22,764 nt of DNA from Hygrocybe punicea (Eukaryota > Basidiomycota > Agaricomycetes > Agaricales > Hygrophoraceae), in the NCBI GenBank assembly GCA_963556145.1, contig CAUVYJ010000021.1, positions 1 through 22,764 on the forward strand, read 5' to 3'. This document shows, piece after piece, positions 1-8,741 of the stretch. Below the pieces are notes generated by a model. That model searched no databases, was not told the DNA's origin, and worked only from the letters and a program-made list of their open reading frames with translations. Positions within the stretch are counted from its first letter, which is position 1; each line of letters opens with the position of its first letter. Both the position numbers and the translations under genes were made by a program.

Positions 1-980
1 CTCCAATGTTTAGTCTGATTTTGGGTAACCCCACACACAGATTGCTCTTTGATGTAATCCAAACCACCTCTGTAGCACTGCGGCAACCAAATGATAATAG
101 CTGCCAGTGCTTTCCTCATCTTACCTTGACTCTGACTCAGATGTGAAGTTATAGTAATTGTTGCCAGAGCCTGCCAATGACACGATCTGTAACAAGATGA
201 GAACAAATATTGTATCACTAGCACATTGCTATGATTCTTGGATGGCGATGCCAGGAAATCATCAGCACATAACACAAGAAATCAAGAAGCTCTGAGTCAT
301 CATTCAGAGTTTGAAAGCATACTAGTAATCATGATGCCACTAGCAGGATCTTTTGGATGTAAGGGTTCAAGTTGTATATCAAATTAATTCAGGGCTGCTA
401 GCATAAATAATGGAGCCACCCAAGTGATTCCAATGAAATATGACTACACCGCTGTTGTGCTCACAGTGTCCCTGAGACCTAGAAATGGCAGCATCAGAAA
501 TAGATAAGATTTAACTTAAATTCAGTTTTGTATCAGAATCCTATCTAAACTCAGTAATGGGGGTAACCAATATGAAAATGATTGAATAGAATTCATCATC
601 GGTACCGTGACAAGTCAGCTTCTTTTTACATAAATTCTATGGAAACTGGCCACAATCCAGCCTAGTTAATGGCACTGGGCCAAGTACAGACCTCAAGGAG
701 AGAAACCGACATCAAATCAGTGCTGGGCAAAGACTTAGCAGTGATTTCCAAGCATGAGGATCCCTTATTCAAACTTGAACTCCACCTAGCTTCTGAGCTC
801 AAATTCAAACCTTTCAAGTTGCCAACCTTCAACATTCTTCTCAACTTGAACCACAGCCTCACCAACTTGAAACCGCTTCACCAACCACAACGTCCTGTCC
901 CCTCCCTCCACCATGTCTACACCTAGTAGAGCAACAGACTCAAGGTCACCTCTTCTACATTCAAGTTTCCACCCCTTCTG
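1..980. other. non-coding flank, no gene recognised
   Basis: Short open frames exist on both strands (for example 669-926) but none shows a recognisable motif, a plausible intron pattern or a sensible composition, so I call no gene. The sequence reads like intergenic or decayed repeat DNA. Confidence 0.6.
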
Positions 981-1207
981 CCATTCACTACTGTTGCCAT
1001 GGTCTGGTCTTTTTTGGGACCGTTGCAAGACCATGGCTGCTGGACTGTTGCAAATTAAAATTCAAATAAATTATCAGAACTTGATATCTCAGAAATATCA
1101 TGATTCTGGTATATAGTTGACATAGCAGAGCAGTTGGTAGAATATTTCCAGATTTTATTTTGCCAGGTCCAAAAAAAGACTGGACTGTGGCAACACTACC
1201 ATTCACT
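981..1207. repeat. candidate 9-bp target-site duplication around the MITE
   Basis: CCATTCACT occurs at 981-989 and again at 1199-1207, directly abutting the ends of the inverted-repeat element. The two copies are identical, which suggests a fairly recent insertion. Confidence 0.6.
990..1198. mobile_element. MITE-like non-autonomous element, 209 bp
   Basis: Imperfect terminal inverted repeats of about 30 bp are visible. The left arm (993-1021) starts GTTGCCATGGTCTGG. The reverse complement of the right arm (1165-1194) starts GTTGCCACAGTCCAG. The differences are mostly transitions. The interior is AT-rich and has no coding capacity. A perfect 9-bp direct repeat, CCATTCACT, lies immediately outside (981-989 and 1199-1207) and looks like a target-site duplication. 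A 9-bp duplication is usual for Mutator-like elements and 8 bp for hAT or KDZ elements, so the superfamily is not settled. Confidence 0.65.
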
Positions 1208-2395
1208 GACCCTCCCTCTTCTAAGTGTGCTAAGATGATGCAGTCTGCCTTGTTTTGTTGTGGGGTGGCAATGGATAGCCATTGCAGCAGGCAAGGAAAA
1301 GCTTTTTTTCTATCCTTATAATGCTAGTAGTTTGTGGTGTAGTTTCAAAGTTAGTGCTGGCCTCAGGCTGCTCATGAGCAGAATTGTGATAATATATTTT
1401 GTGATTTTGCTACCACGAAATATTGACAATAATATTTATTTATCTATTTATTTCCACCTGGTGCACCATCTTCCCATGCAAAATCTGTGTTGGGTTGATC
1501 ATGATGCCAACTTGAAATCTGTGTGTCAGTGGCTGAAGCCGGATGTTGGACAGAGGCTGCCCTTTTTTTGTTGAGGCATGGCAGAACCTGGCCCAATCCA
1601 GCCACTCGGGTCCCATGGTTGAATCGGGATGACTGACCAAGCTGTAAGGCACTGGACCGTGACAACTTGAACTTGAAGTCACAATATAACTTCAAATCCG
1701 AGTCACTATTACAGCACTGGCAGCCTGAGGTATCTAGTTAGTACTCACTGGCAAGTTGCTTCACTTTTTTGCTGGCAGCTCTGAATTACTTGTATATACA
1801 ACTCTTACATATAAAAGATCTTGACATGACAGCCTGTTGAGGCAACAACTTTCAAAAGTTCTGAGTCTTCCAAGTCTTTGGCAATATTTGAGCGGAGAGC
1901 CAAGTCAAATTCAAAGGTTCTATACTGACTTGGGGTCCTGATGATGTGAAACCACACATATCATGTGATGAATCTGACATCAAGCTTGCCCTAAACATTC
2001 CTGTTTCATAAGTGTTCACGTTTCTCTTTTCACCCTTTTTGCTGTGTGTTCTTTTCAAAACCCGGGAACCTGCCATGTACTCATCCCAATCTCAGTATTA
2101 TTATTGACATGAGACCATACCCAACTACCCAGCAGATGCGCCAAGCCCATCATTACGCTTTCCCGGGCCCTCTGTAACGATGGCCCACTTGAAAAGTCGA
2201 CTGGAGTCGGAGATAGCCTGAGCTGACTCACTGAGGGTAAGTTCAATTCGAATCTGAAATGGTCGTTACAGCTCCGAGAATATGTTATGGTTGCAATCGT
2301 AATGCCACCTGCCGAGTGCCTCGACGAGCAGGTAATGTTGAATTTGACTCCCTTTTTGTAGATACTCAAAACAACTTTTCCTATTTAGAGTCCTC
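1208..2395. other. non-coding region, no gene recognised
   Basis: No frame here has a recognisable motif. A variant of the short motif found inside the upstream MITE (GGACCGTGACAA) recurs near 1653, so part of this may be relic element sequence. Otherwise I see nothing. Confidence 0.55.
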
Positions 2396-2408
2396 CTCCC
2401 CGTGTCTA
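2396..2408. repeat. imperfect direct repeat at element left flank (candidate TSD)
   Basis: CTCCCCGTGTCTA abuts the left inverted repeat, and CTCCCCTGTGTCTG (8398-8411) abuts the right one. They differ by one inserted T and the last base. This is longer than the 8-bp duplication reported for Zisupton-type elements, so it could be an aged duplication or partly chance. Confidence 0.4.
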
Positions 2409-2443
2409 CACTGTTTGATTCCATACACTTCCCACTGGATTCC
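2409..2443 (+). repeat. left terminal inverted repeat
   Basis: Starts CACTGTTTGATTCCATACAC and continues through CCCACTGGATTCC. The reverse complement of 8363-8397 is the same except that its seventh base is C instead of T. Confidence 0.85.
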
Positions 2444-2638
2444 CACTTTGCTGCATTTTGGGTGTGGATTCCCACTGGATTCCCACAGTGGGAATCCCAT
2501 AAAATCCTGAAACAAGTGGGAGTCCAGTGGGAGTCCAGTGGGAGTCTAGTGGGAGTCTAGTGGGGCATATCATCTATTTGAATGGAGTGACTCAGTCAGG
2601 AATTTACTGGGAATCCACTGGGAATCTAGTGGGAATCC
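2429..2638. repeat. left subterminal repeat array
   Basis: About 210 bp dense in copies of an 11-bp motif close to AGTGGGARTCY, in both orientations (GTGGGAGTCCA and TGGGAATCCA one way, TGGATTCCCAC the other). Near 2516-2562 four copies run head to tail at 11-12 bp spacing, roughly one helical turn. Subterminal repeats of this kind are usually transposase-binding sites in CACTA-like and KDZ-like elements; binding here is inferred. Confidence 0.8.
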
Positions 2639-2643
2639 TGCCG

Positions 2644-3068
2644 AGTTTTTGAAAAGTGCCGGCTTTTTTCGACTTTTTTGCATTTTTCTCACTCAATTTT
2701 CTAAATAAAATAAATCTGACACTATATATGGGTTTGGGTATACAATGGGCATACTAACCAAATTAGGCAATATTTTCCCACGCTCCATATTTGGTAGGGG
2801 GTGGAGTCCAGGTGGATTCCTTGCAAAACATTTGTCACTTTCTTGCTATATTCCTAGATATTTCAAATATTCAAGATACTAAATGACTATTAAATTCTAA
2901 CTGTTAACTCCAGTATATACTGATCCATATCAATTCCAAAAAAATCATCATTATCTTAGCATTGTCTTTGATGATTGGATAAACCTGTCCAAAGCCCTAG
3001 CAAAGTCCAAGGACCCTTCAAAGGTTCATCATGATTCACTTTATTCCCATTATGTTTCTATTGTCACT
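2644..3068. other. AT-rich non-coding part of the transposon left end
   Basis: Lies between the left subterminal array and the trinucleotide tract, downstream of the minus-strand CxC5/CxC6 gene. I see no coding signal. One unrelated stretch is GTAGGGGGTGGAGTCC near 2800. Confidence 0.5.
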
Positions 3069-3117
3069 CTTGCTGTTGTTGCTGTTGCTGTTGCTGTTGC
3101 TGTTGTTACTGTTGTTA

Positions 3118-3177
<60 letters not shown>

Positions 3178-3272
3178 TTACTGTTATGTTACTGTTGTTA
3201 CTGTTGCTGTTGCTGTTGCTGTTGTTGCTGTTGCTGCTGCTGTTGCTGTTGTTGCTGTTGTTGCTGTTGTTG
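3069..3272. repeat. TTG/CTG trinucleotide repeat tract
   Basis: About 200 bp of TTG and CTG triplets (CAA/CAG on the minus strand), interrupted by a few TTA triplets. It begins about 70 bp past the stop of the minus-strand CxC5/CxC6 gene, so it would fall in that gene's 3' UTR or just beyond. A plus-strand open frame here is only the Leu/Cys reading of the repeat and is not a gene. Confidence 0.9.
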
Positions 3273-3342
3273 TATTGTAGTTTTCAGTCATTGTCAAAAG
3301 CAAAAGATACTACATATGAACATGAACTTAGATAACGACCAT

Positions 3343-5476
3343 CTACTCATCACTTTCAGACTCATCATCATCTTCAACTTCTTCTTCATCTCCTGTTTGC
3401 TTATCAATAATACGCTGTGTATGATAAAACAGCATGGTATGTAGAAACCAATTGAAGTTGGAAGGAGTCATTCGCTTGAGAATTGACTCATAGCCTGCCA
3501 GCCATGCATTAAGCTGTTTACAGGCCTAATAATTACACTGTGAATATAGTGACATACATAAAAGTATCATTGACTTACCTGTGTATTAAAAGCACGCTTA
3601 TAATGTTGGACATTGTTTCCATCTTGTTCCACAATGACAAGATTTGGTTGAGATCCATTTAATGGAGCAGGATTGCACCATTTGCGACAGATGTAGTCCT
3701 CAACCCGATGATTGATATAATGATAGGAGTCCACGATGAATCTTGTAGTGTTCTTCCATGTGTTCCAGCTTCCATTAGCAATGCATGATCGAAGCACTAA
3801 GCAAGCCTTGTCAATACAGATGAAATCGGGACGAGAGTCTTCAGTAGGAAATACTGATTCCAGAAATTCCAAGATATTGGTTGGTGATTCTGCTCTTGAA
3901 AACTTGGTCCAGGCGATAACAATGCCACATGGTGCACAAATTGTCTCAACACAGTAGAATCGGGATGGCTGGAAATAGTTGGCACGTTGACGCTGAGTAC
4001 CAGCTGGTTGATCATGGGGTTGTTCTTGGTGATAATTTTGAGGGAGCCATGGTAGATTTTCAGCCTCAGAGTGACGTAGAAGCCGATTAAATCCAAGTAA
4101 TGTTTGGCGACCATAACGGATAACGTGCTGATACCACAATTCTTGATGTTGTTGGCATGCTCGTGTACGGACAACCTTGGGATTGTTGCAATTCCGAACA
4201 TGGCAAATATTGCCATAGAGGTTTTCATGTTGAGAACAGAAAACTCCACCTCTGGCATTGGCCAAGTCTCCAGTACAGCCATCATATGCGCAATGCTACA
4301 TATTATAGTGCTTTAGTATTTGTTTTCATTGTGAAAAGTAATAAAATACTTGGTGCCCCATTACTATCCCATCAACCACTACCATTCTCACAGGAGCATG
4401 GTCAAGATCCATAGCATCCTCCATGGTTTGAGCTTGCTGAACACCTTGTTGATGAGCAAACTGTGCATCTAATAATGCTAAATTTGCATCAGGTCCTTGA
4501 AGGGCAGGCACGACTCGATTTTCATCAACCCCTACAGTACCAGCAGGATCTCCACCAGCAGGATCTCCACCAGCAAGAATATCAGATGTTGCTTTGTAGG
4601 CATGTGTACACTCTGAGCATGCATGTTGATCTGCACTCCGAATGATTCCATCTTCACCTAGAATCTCAAATGCAGCTTCTGCCATGTCTTTTGTAGAAGC
4701 ACCAGGGTGCAAGGTGAAATCGATATCGGAGGAGGAAGCAATTGTTCGGATCGATTCTTGAACAAATGATTGCCAGACTTGATGACGTGATATTGATATT
4801 CCATGGCCATAGCTGTGGTTCCAGAAGTCGGCATATGCAGATGATGATGCATGGAAGCTATATATGCCATTAAGAACCGCACGTGAAAAGATTCGATCAA
4901 CCCAGAGAGATTTGCCAATCTTCAGATATTTAGCAGAATTGAGATAGACGTCCAAGAATGCAGATGAATTCTGAGGGTCAGATATACGTTCATGATCTGG
5001 AGAGTATCACGTCTACAAGTTTATAATTAATTTTGTAAAAATAAAAAGTAAAACAGATCAAAAAACAAAAAGCCTACCTCACAAGATGGGCAAAATCCAG
5101 TTGTCAGAGCAACATCATGATATACTTGAGTGCCTTCACATAAAATAACGCGTGGAATATTGTGTTCCCGGGTGGTTTGACGTAAAGCTCGAGGTTCACA
5201 GTCCTCAGTCATGCATTCAGCAATATTGGGACACAATAGCCGAATAGGAGCAATGTCAGTATCTGAAATCTGACCAAGCCACATGCGAAACTGGCCATTA
5301 CGGTGATATGGCATAAGACCAAGACCTTGCACAATATTGTCCACCTTCCGGCCAATGGTAGTAATGCGTGCATCTCGAGATGGGAGGGATCCATCAGATG
5401 GTTGGAACAGATCATCGGTCGTAGCACCAAGCCGGTTTTGCAAACTCCAAACAAACGCTGGAGTAGTAGCGAGTGC
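3343..5476 (-). pseudogene. KDZ-associated CxC5/CxC6 protein, one in-frame stop
   Basis: Four exons can be assembled on the minus strand: about 5476-5078, 5012-4350, 4295-3579 and 3525-3343, with introns of 53-65 nt. They join in phase 0 into about 653 residues. The second exon block contains KSLWVDRIFSRAVLNGIYSF, the CxC5-side segment. The third opens with the CxC6 cysteine/histidine cluster (HCAYDGC, VFCSQHENL, ICHVRNC, RACQQHQELW). Then come ICIDKACLVLR and DSYHYINHRVEDYIC, the KDZ-like acidic/His motifs, and EQDGNNVQHYKRAFNTQ joined across the last intron to ACKQLNAWLAGYE. The tail is acidic. TGA at 5007-5009 interrupts the frame just after the second exon begins, where the family usually has Arg or Tyr next to YSPDHERI, so this copy is probably dead or needs an unusual splice. 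The true N-terminus lies upstream; a tag/GCACTC acceptor at 5477 is my guess for the exon start. Family assignment is strong; the exact 5' end is not. Confidence 0.8.
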
Positions 5477-5530
5477 CTAGTCACGTGACGAGGCTCCCAC
5501 GGTTCGTTGTAGATAGATCCCTGTCAGTAG

Positions 5531-5872
5531 TCAGTCCGAATCCTTCCTTCCTCGCCAGCTCTTCTGCGAGATTCTCCAGCTAGCCCTCGGAGTGGTATCT
5601 CCGTACCACTCCAACGCCTTCATCCATCCAGTGACTGTCACTCTAATCTCTCCATCACACTGCGGATGCTGTTGTCGTGCATGGAGATTGAGCATGTTGG
5701 AGTTTTGTGTGAGGGAAAATAAAATCATGAGAACCGTGGTGAGTTTGATCTGCGAACCAAACTGGCCGAGGATGAGTTGGCTGAAATCCGCAAATGGTAG
5801 GTCAGGAAATGGTGTGGTAGTTGGAAGGGCATATGTCACAGGCAGGAGAGCAATTCCACAAAGAAGAGCCAT
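5531..5872 (-). CDS. possible N-terminal exon of the CxC5/CxC6 gene
   Basis: Open minus-strand frame with an ATG at 5872 (MALLCGIALLPVTYALP), followed by a helical, Leu/Phe-rich stretch (FSQLILGQFGSQIKL) and HPQCDGEI. CxC5 proteins usually begin with a comparable helical segment before the cysteine region, and the position and strand fit. I could not find a clean phase-0 donor joining it to the exon starting near 5476, so the link is inferred. Alternatively, a GTGAGT donor near 5992 could splice the end of the upstream gene into this frame, making it a C-terminal extension of that gene. Confidence 0.4.
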   Translation of the reverse strand: MALLCGIALLPVTYALPTTTPFPDLPFADFSQLILGQFGSQIKLTTVLMILFSLTQNSNMLNLHARQQHPQCDGEIRVTVTGWMKALEWYGDTTPRASWRISQKSWRGRKDSD

Positions 5873-5986
5873 TATCCAGACATGTGTTGAAAATACATGT
5901 CCACAACAAAACAAAAAAGTGAGGAGCCAACTATGATAAAATTGAGTTGGGATGTATTTAGATTTGTACGGCACAAGACTATCTAC

Positions 5987-7907
5987 TCACGACTGGCGCT
6001 GAGCCTTCTTCCCCAAGTTCTGCACCTTTTTCACCTTTTTTACAGTAACCTCGTCATTCTCCCTCCCCTTCCTCTTGAGCTGCTGTTGAGGTTTGTTGCG
6101 GGTACGATAGTCAAAGATATCCATGAAGGTATAAGTAGATTTTTGTTTTCGAAAGAGATCAGATGCCTGCGGTGCATCATCAGCCTGTTCAAGCCATTTG
6201 TGGAGCGGTGGATAATTCTCGATATCCTCGAAGGCTTTGACATAATAGTTATACCACGTAGTCTTCTTCGAAAAGATGGTGATGAGATCAGTCACCAAAG
6301 GCCGCTTTTCCACCCAACTTCCATCAGAGATCATCCCGTTGAGGGTGTCGGAAGCATCATTGAAGCCTTTCCAACGTTAGTAGGCATCAAGCATAGAAGG
6401 ATGGGTAACATGGGCGGTGAGATGCATCGAAATAGACAAGCGCTCGGCAAGGTCACTCATAACTGAAGCAGAGCCAACAGAAACATTCACAGGGGGAATG
6501 TCCTGCTCAGTATCCTAAAAAATCAGATGTCAGGACAATGTCGCAACGTGACATACAATAATCATACCATCAATAGTGCGAGAATAGGTTCCACACCCTT
6601 TGTCCACGAAAGTGGCTCCATATCCTCAATTGCCTGCTTATAACAACCTCGAAGCATCCACTCTTCATCCTCCTTGACAAAAATGTGCCGATTATATTCT
6701 AATAAACGGAGTTAGAACCACTCAACGTAGGGAGATTAATTCTTACTTCGGACCGGCGAATACTTCACAGAAAGTTGAGTAAGGACCAACTTCATGTCGG
6801 GAGCCACAGGCTGCTTGATGGTAAAAATAGGCTTGTCGGACACACGATTATCGTAGAGGAGAATACGCCCCATCGGCACAGATGCCAAATCAGGCAGTTG
6901 AGAGTCGGCATCAGCAAAGCGGAATCCATTACCAGTGGCACGGCCACGGAAAACTCCTCCTTCAGTCCGCAAAGCACCCTGTAACCCAAAGCGTGGGTTT
7001 TGGGAACGTCCCCTCACAGCAGCAGGATCCTCATCCTCAACAACAGCATCAGCCACATCATCCTCGGCAACAGCATCCGCAACATCCTCAACTACAGCAT
7101 CAGCAACATCCTCGATCACAGCATCAACATCATCAGCAACATCGGCTTCGTCGGCGGATTGTTCAAGTTCAGCAGCATACACCACATCATTAACGGATTG
7201 ATCAGATTGATCATTTTCAACGGCATCACCGGAGTCATCAGAGGCGATATCACCACGAGGGTTCTCGGTGACATTGGGCCTACGCGTGCGCCTAGAAATG
7301 GCAAGCACCGGCTTGGGTGGTAACAAGGGGACTGGTGCTGAAAGGCGGCGATGGGGAGGGGGGGCGACCGTGTCCCCACTCTGCTCGAGAATGCGTTCAG
7401 TGCTATGAAAAAAAACATTCGTAGAATCAGAAAAAAACAGAGCGATTATTTTAGGACTCATGGAGTCAAATGGCGGGCGCGCCTTTCGAGTCCGCCACTT
7501 CGTCTTCCTTCAAACAGGCGATGGAGCTTTTCCTGTAATTTAAATAGATCAGTAATGGATGGATATAGAGACGAGTCGGACACCTACTTTTGACCTCGCG
7601 TAGTCTTTTTTGACGTTTTGGAGCGGGACGACGATCGACGAGAGGGCGATCCACGTAAGGACGTGGCGGCAGTGTTGGGCGTAGGCGGATCATCCGATGT
7701 CGTAGTCGTATTTTTCCTATATCAAATATCAGTACAATACTGCACGAACGAATGCAAGACGTACCTGGCCACTTTTTTGGCTCCATCTGTCTCTCCTCGG
7801 CCTTTTCTAGCATTGGATTGGCTCCCGACGGCCTTGCTGGAATGGGGCAGCTCCGGGACAGGACGTGCGCGGCTCCGCGTTGTTGCTTTTTGGCGGCTGG
7901 TGGGCAT
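5987..7907 (-). pseudogene. companion gene of unknown function, acidic repeat protein, broken
   Basis: Multi-exon minus-strand gene upstream of, and co-oriented with, the CxC5/CxC6 gene. Supported exons are 7907-7765, 7716-7588, an uncertain one from 7532, 7402-6747, 6698-6568 and 6514-5987. The ATG at 7907 opens a Ser/Thr/Arg/Lys-rich, probably disordered and nuclear N-terminus (MPTSRQKATTRSRARP, SKTSKKTTRGQK). The middle exon has Val-Ala-Asp-Ala-Val-Glu-Asp repeats. Then come MGRILLYDNRVSDKPIF, a charged stretch with DEEWMLRGCYKQAIEDMEPL, and a helical C-terminal part with WVEKRPLVTDLITIF, TTWYNYYVKAFEDIE and a Lys-rich end. TAA at 6377-6379 breaks the last exon between LDAY and RWKGFNDASD, and the exon starting at 7532 does not join the next in frame, so this copy is probably inactive. 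I do not recognise the family. Its place inside the inverted repeats suggests an element-encoded accessory protein. Confidence 0.6.
7015..7150 (-). repeat. coding repeat for Asp-Ala-Val-Glu units
   Basis: Imperfect in-frame repeats of roughly 18-24 bp with GATGCTGTTG-like cores on the minus strand encode variants of DVADAVVED. This is low-complexity acidic protein, likely variable in length between copies. Confidence 0.7.
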
Positions 7908-8189
7908 AGTCGACAACGGGGCAGTGACAGTGAGCTGAGTTGAGAAAACTCACATGACGTGTCCTTGTTGAAGTTACGCACGGACCTGATGGCCCGTGCG
8001 CCGAACCGGCGGTATAAAGACCGGTCTAAGAGGTTATTGTTCCGTGGGCTTAAACCCCAGGCAGCTCCTTAATCGGGATGCTTAAGTCCCAAAATAGCCA
8101 CACTAGATTATTAATTAATATACTACAGTAATAATATCTGTATTATAATGAACTTTTCTGGAATCTGGCTATTGCTTGGAAATTGGGGT
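7908..8189. other. upstream region of the companion gene
   Basis: About 280 bp between the companion-gene ATG and the right subterminal array. It would hold that gene's minus-strand promoter. The short TATAAAG at 8013-8019 reads on the plus strand; I cannot assign a promoter with confidence. Confidence 0.4.
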
Positions 8190-8376
8190 AGACTCCCAGT
8201 AGACTCCCAGTAGATTCCGAGTTACTGGGAATCTACTGGGAATTATTCCCAGTAAATTCCTGGAAGATTCCCACTGGAATCCCTCATTCAAAATATTGAA
8301 TTTGGTGAGAAAGTGGGAATTTGGCTGTGGAATTCCACTGGGAATTCCGGGAATCCAGTCCCGGAATCCAGTGGGA
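8190..8376. repeat. right subterminal repeat array
   Basis: Mirror of the left array, with repeated GACTCCCAGTAG, TACTGGGAATC, TTCCCACTGGAAT and CAGTGGGAAG units in both orientations. The copies are more degenerate than on the left, and some carry TACTGGGAATC in place of AGTGGGAATC. Confidence 0.75.
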
Positions 8377-8397
8377 AGTGTATGGAATCAGACAGTG
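8363..8397 (-). repeat. right terminal inverted repeat
   Basis: Read on the minus strand it starts CACTGTCTGATTCCATACAC and matches the left end at 34 of 35 positions. High identity suggests the two ends have not diverged long since the last transposition. Confidence 0.85.
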
Positions 8398-8411
8398 CTC
8401 CCCTGTGTCTG
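8398..8411. repeat. imperfect direct repeat at element right flank (candidate TSD)
   Basis: CTCCCCTGTGTCTG directly follows the right terminal inverted repeat and pairs with 2396-2408, with one indel and one substitution. It is the partner of the left-flank repeat. Confidence 0.4.
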
Positions 8412-8741
8412 CGCAGTACATTCGTTTAGCTGATATGTAATAGTCCTAACTTAATTAGTATGAGACTCAGAATGTCCATGGACTGTTGGCACAAATCAAA
8501 ATAAACTGGGATTCGAACTACGAAACTAATATGTATGATACATGAAAGTTTCACAAACCTCGGCCCATAGGTTGCCGAATACAGCGATCTATGGTTAACA
8601 CGGTAAGTTGGATTGACATGTTCAGAGGCCGGTTATGAATATATTTCATATATAGATGGACTTGAACACCGCTCGGCTTTTATCAATCATTGAATCCAGG
8701 CCGCGAGGACCCTCACGTGACCATGATGTGCGATTCATAGC
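8412..8741. other. upstream region of the Plavaka gene
   Basis: About 330 bp between the right end of the KDZ-type element and the Plavaka start codon. It presumably contains the Plavaka promoter and 5' end. I could not find an inverted-repeat partner for it downstream of 13139. Confidence 0.4.

Larger units (their letters stand above)
2409..8397 (-). mobile_element. ~6-kb two-gene DNA transposon carrying a KDZ-type CxC5/CxC6 gene
   Basis: The segment is bounded by 35-bp terminal inverted repeats (2409-2443 and 8363-8397) that match at 34 of 35 positions. Both ends are packed with short subterminal repeats. Inside are two minus-strand multi-exon genes: a companion gene of unknown function (5987-7907) and a CxC5/CxC6 KDZ-associated gene (3343-5476). 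The ends read 5'-CACTG...CAGTG-3', a terminus also typical of CACTA-type elements. An imperfect direct repeat flanks it (2396-2408 and 8398-8411). Both genes have an in-frame stop, so this copy is probably not autonomous now. Boundaries rest on the inverted repeats; superfamily assignment rests on the CxC5/CxC6 protein. Confidence 0.75.

Noticed and set aside
662..1034. Several overlapping short open frames on both strands
   Set aside because: They overlap one another in different frames, have no motifs and no splice pattern, and partly lie within the MITE.
3031..3444. Plus-strand open frame with long Leu and Cys runs
   Set aside because: It is only the plus-strand reading of the TTG/CTG tract and overlaps the last exon of the KDZ-type gene on the other strand.
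8500..8620. Minus-strand GTTCGAATCCCAG resembling a tRNA T-arm
   Set aside because: No matching acceptor stem, D-arm or anticodon arm could be folded around it, so it is not called as a tRNA or tRNA-derived SINE.
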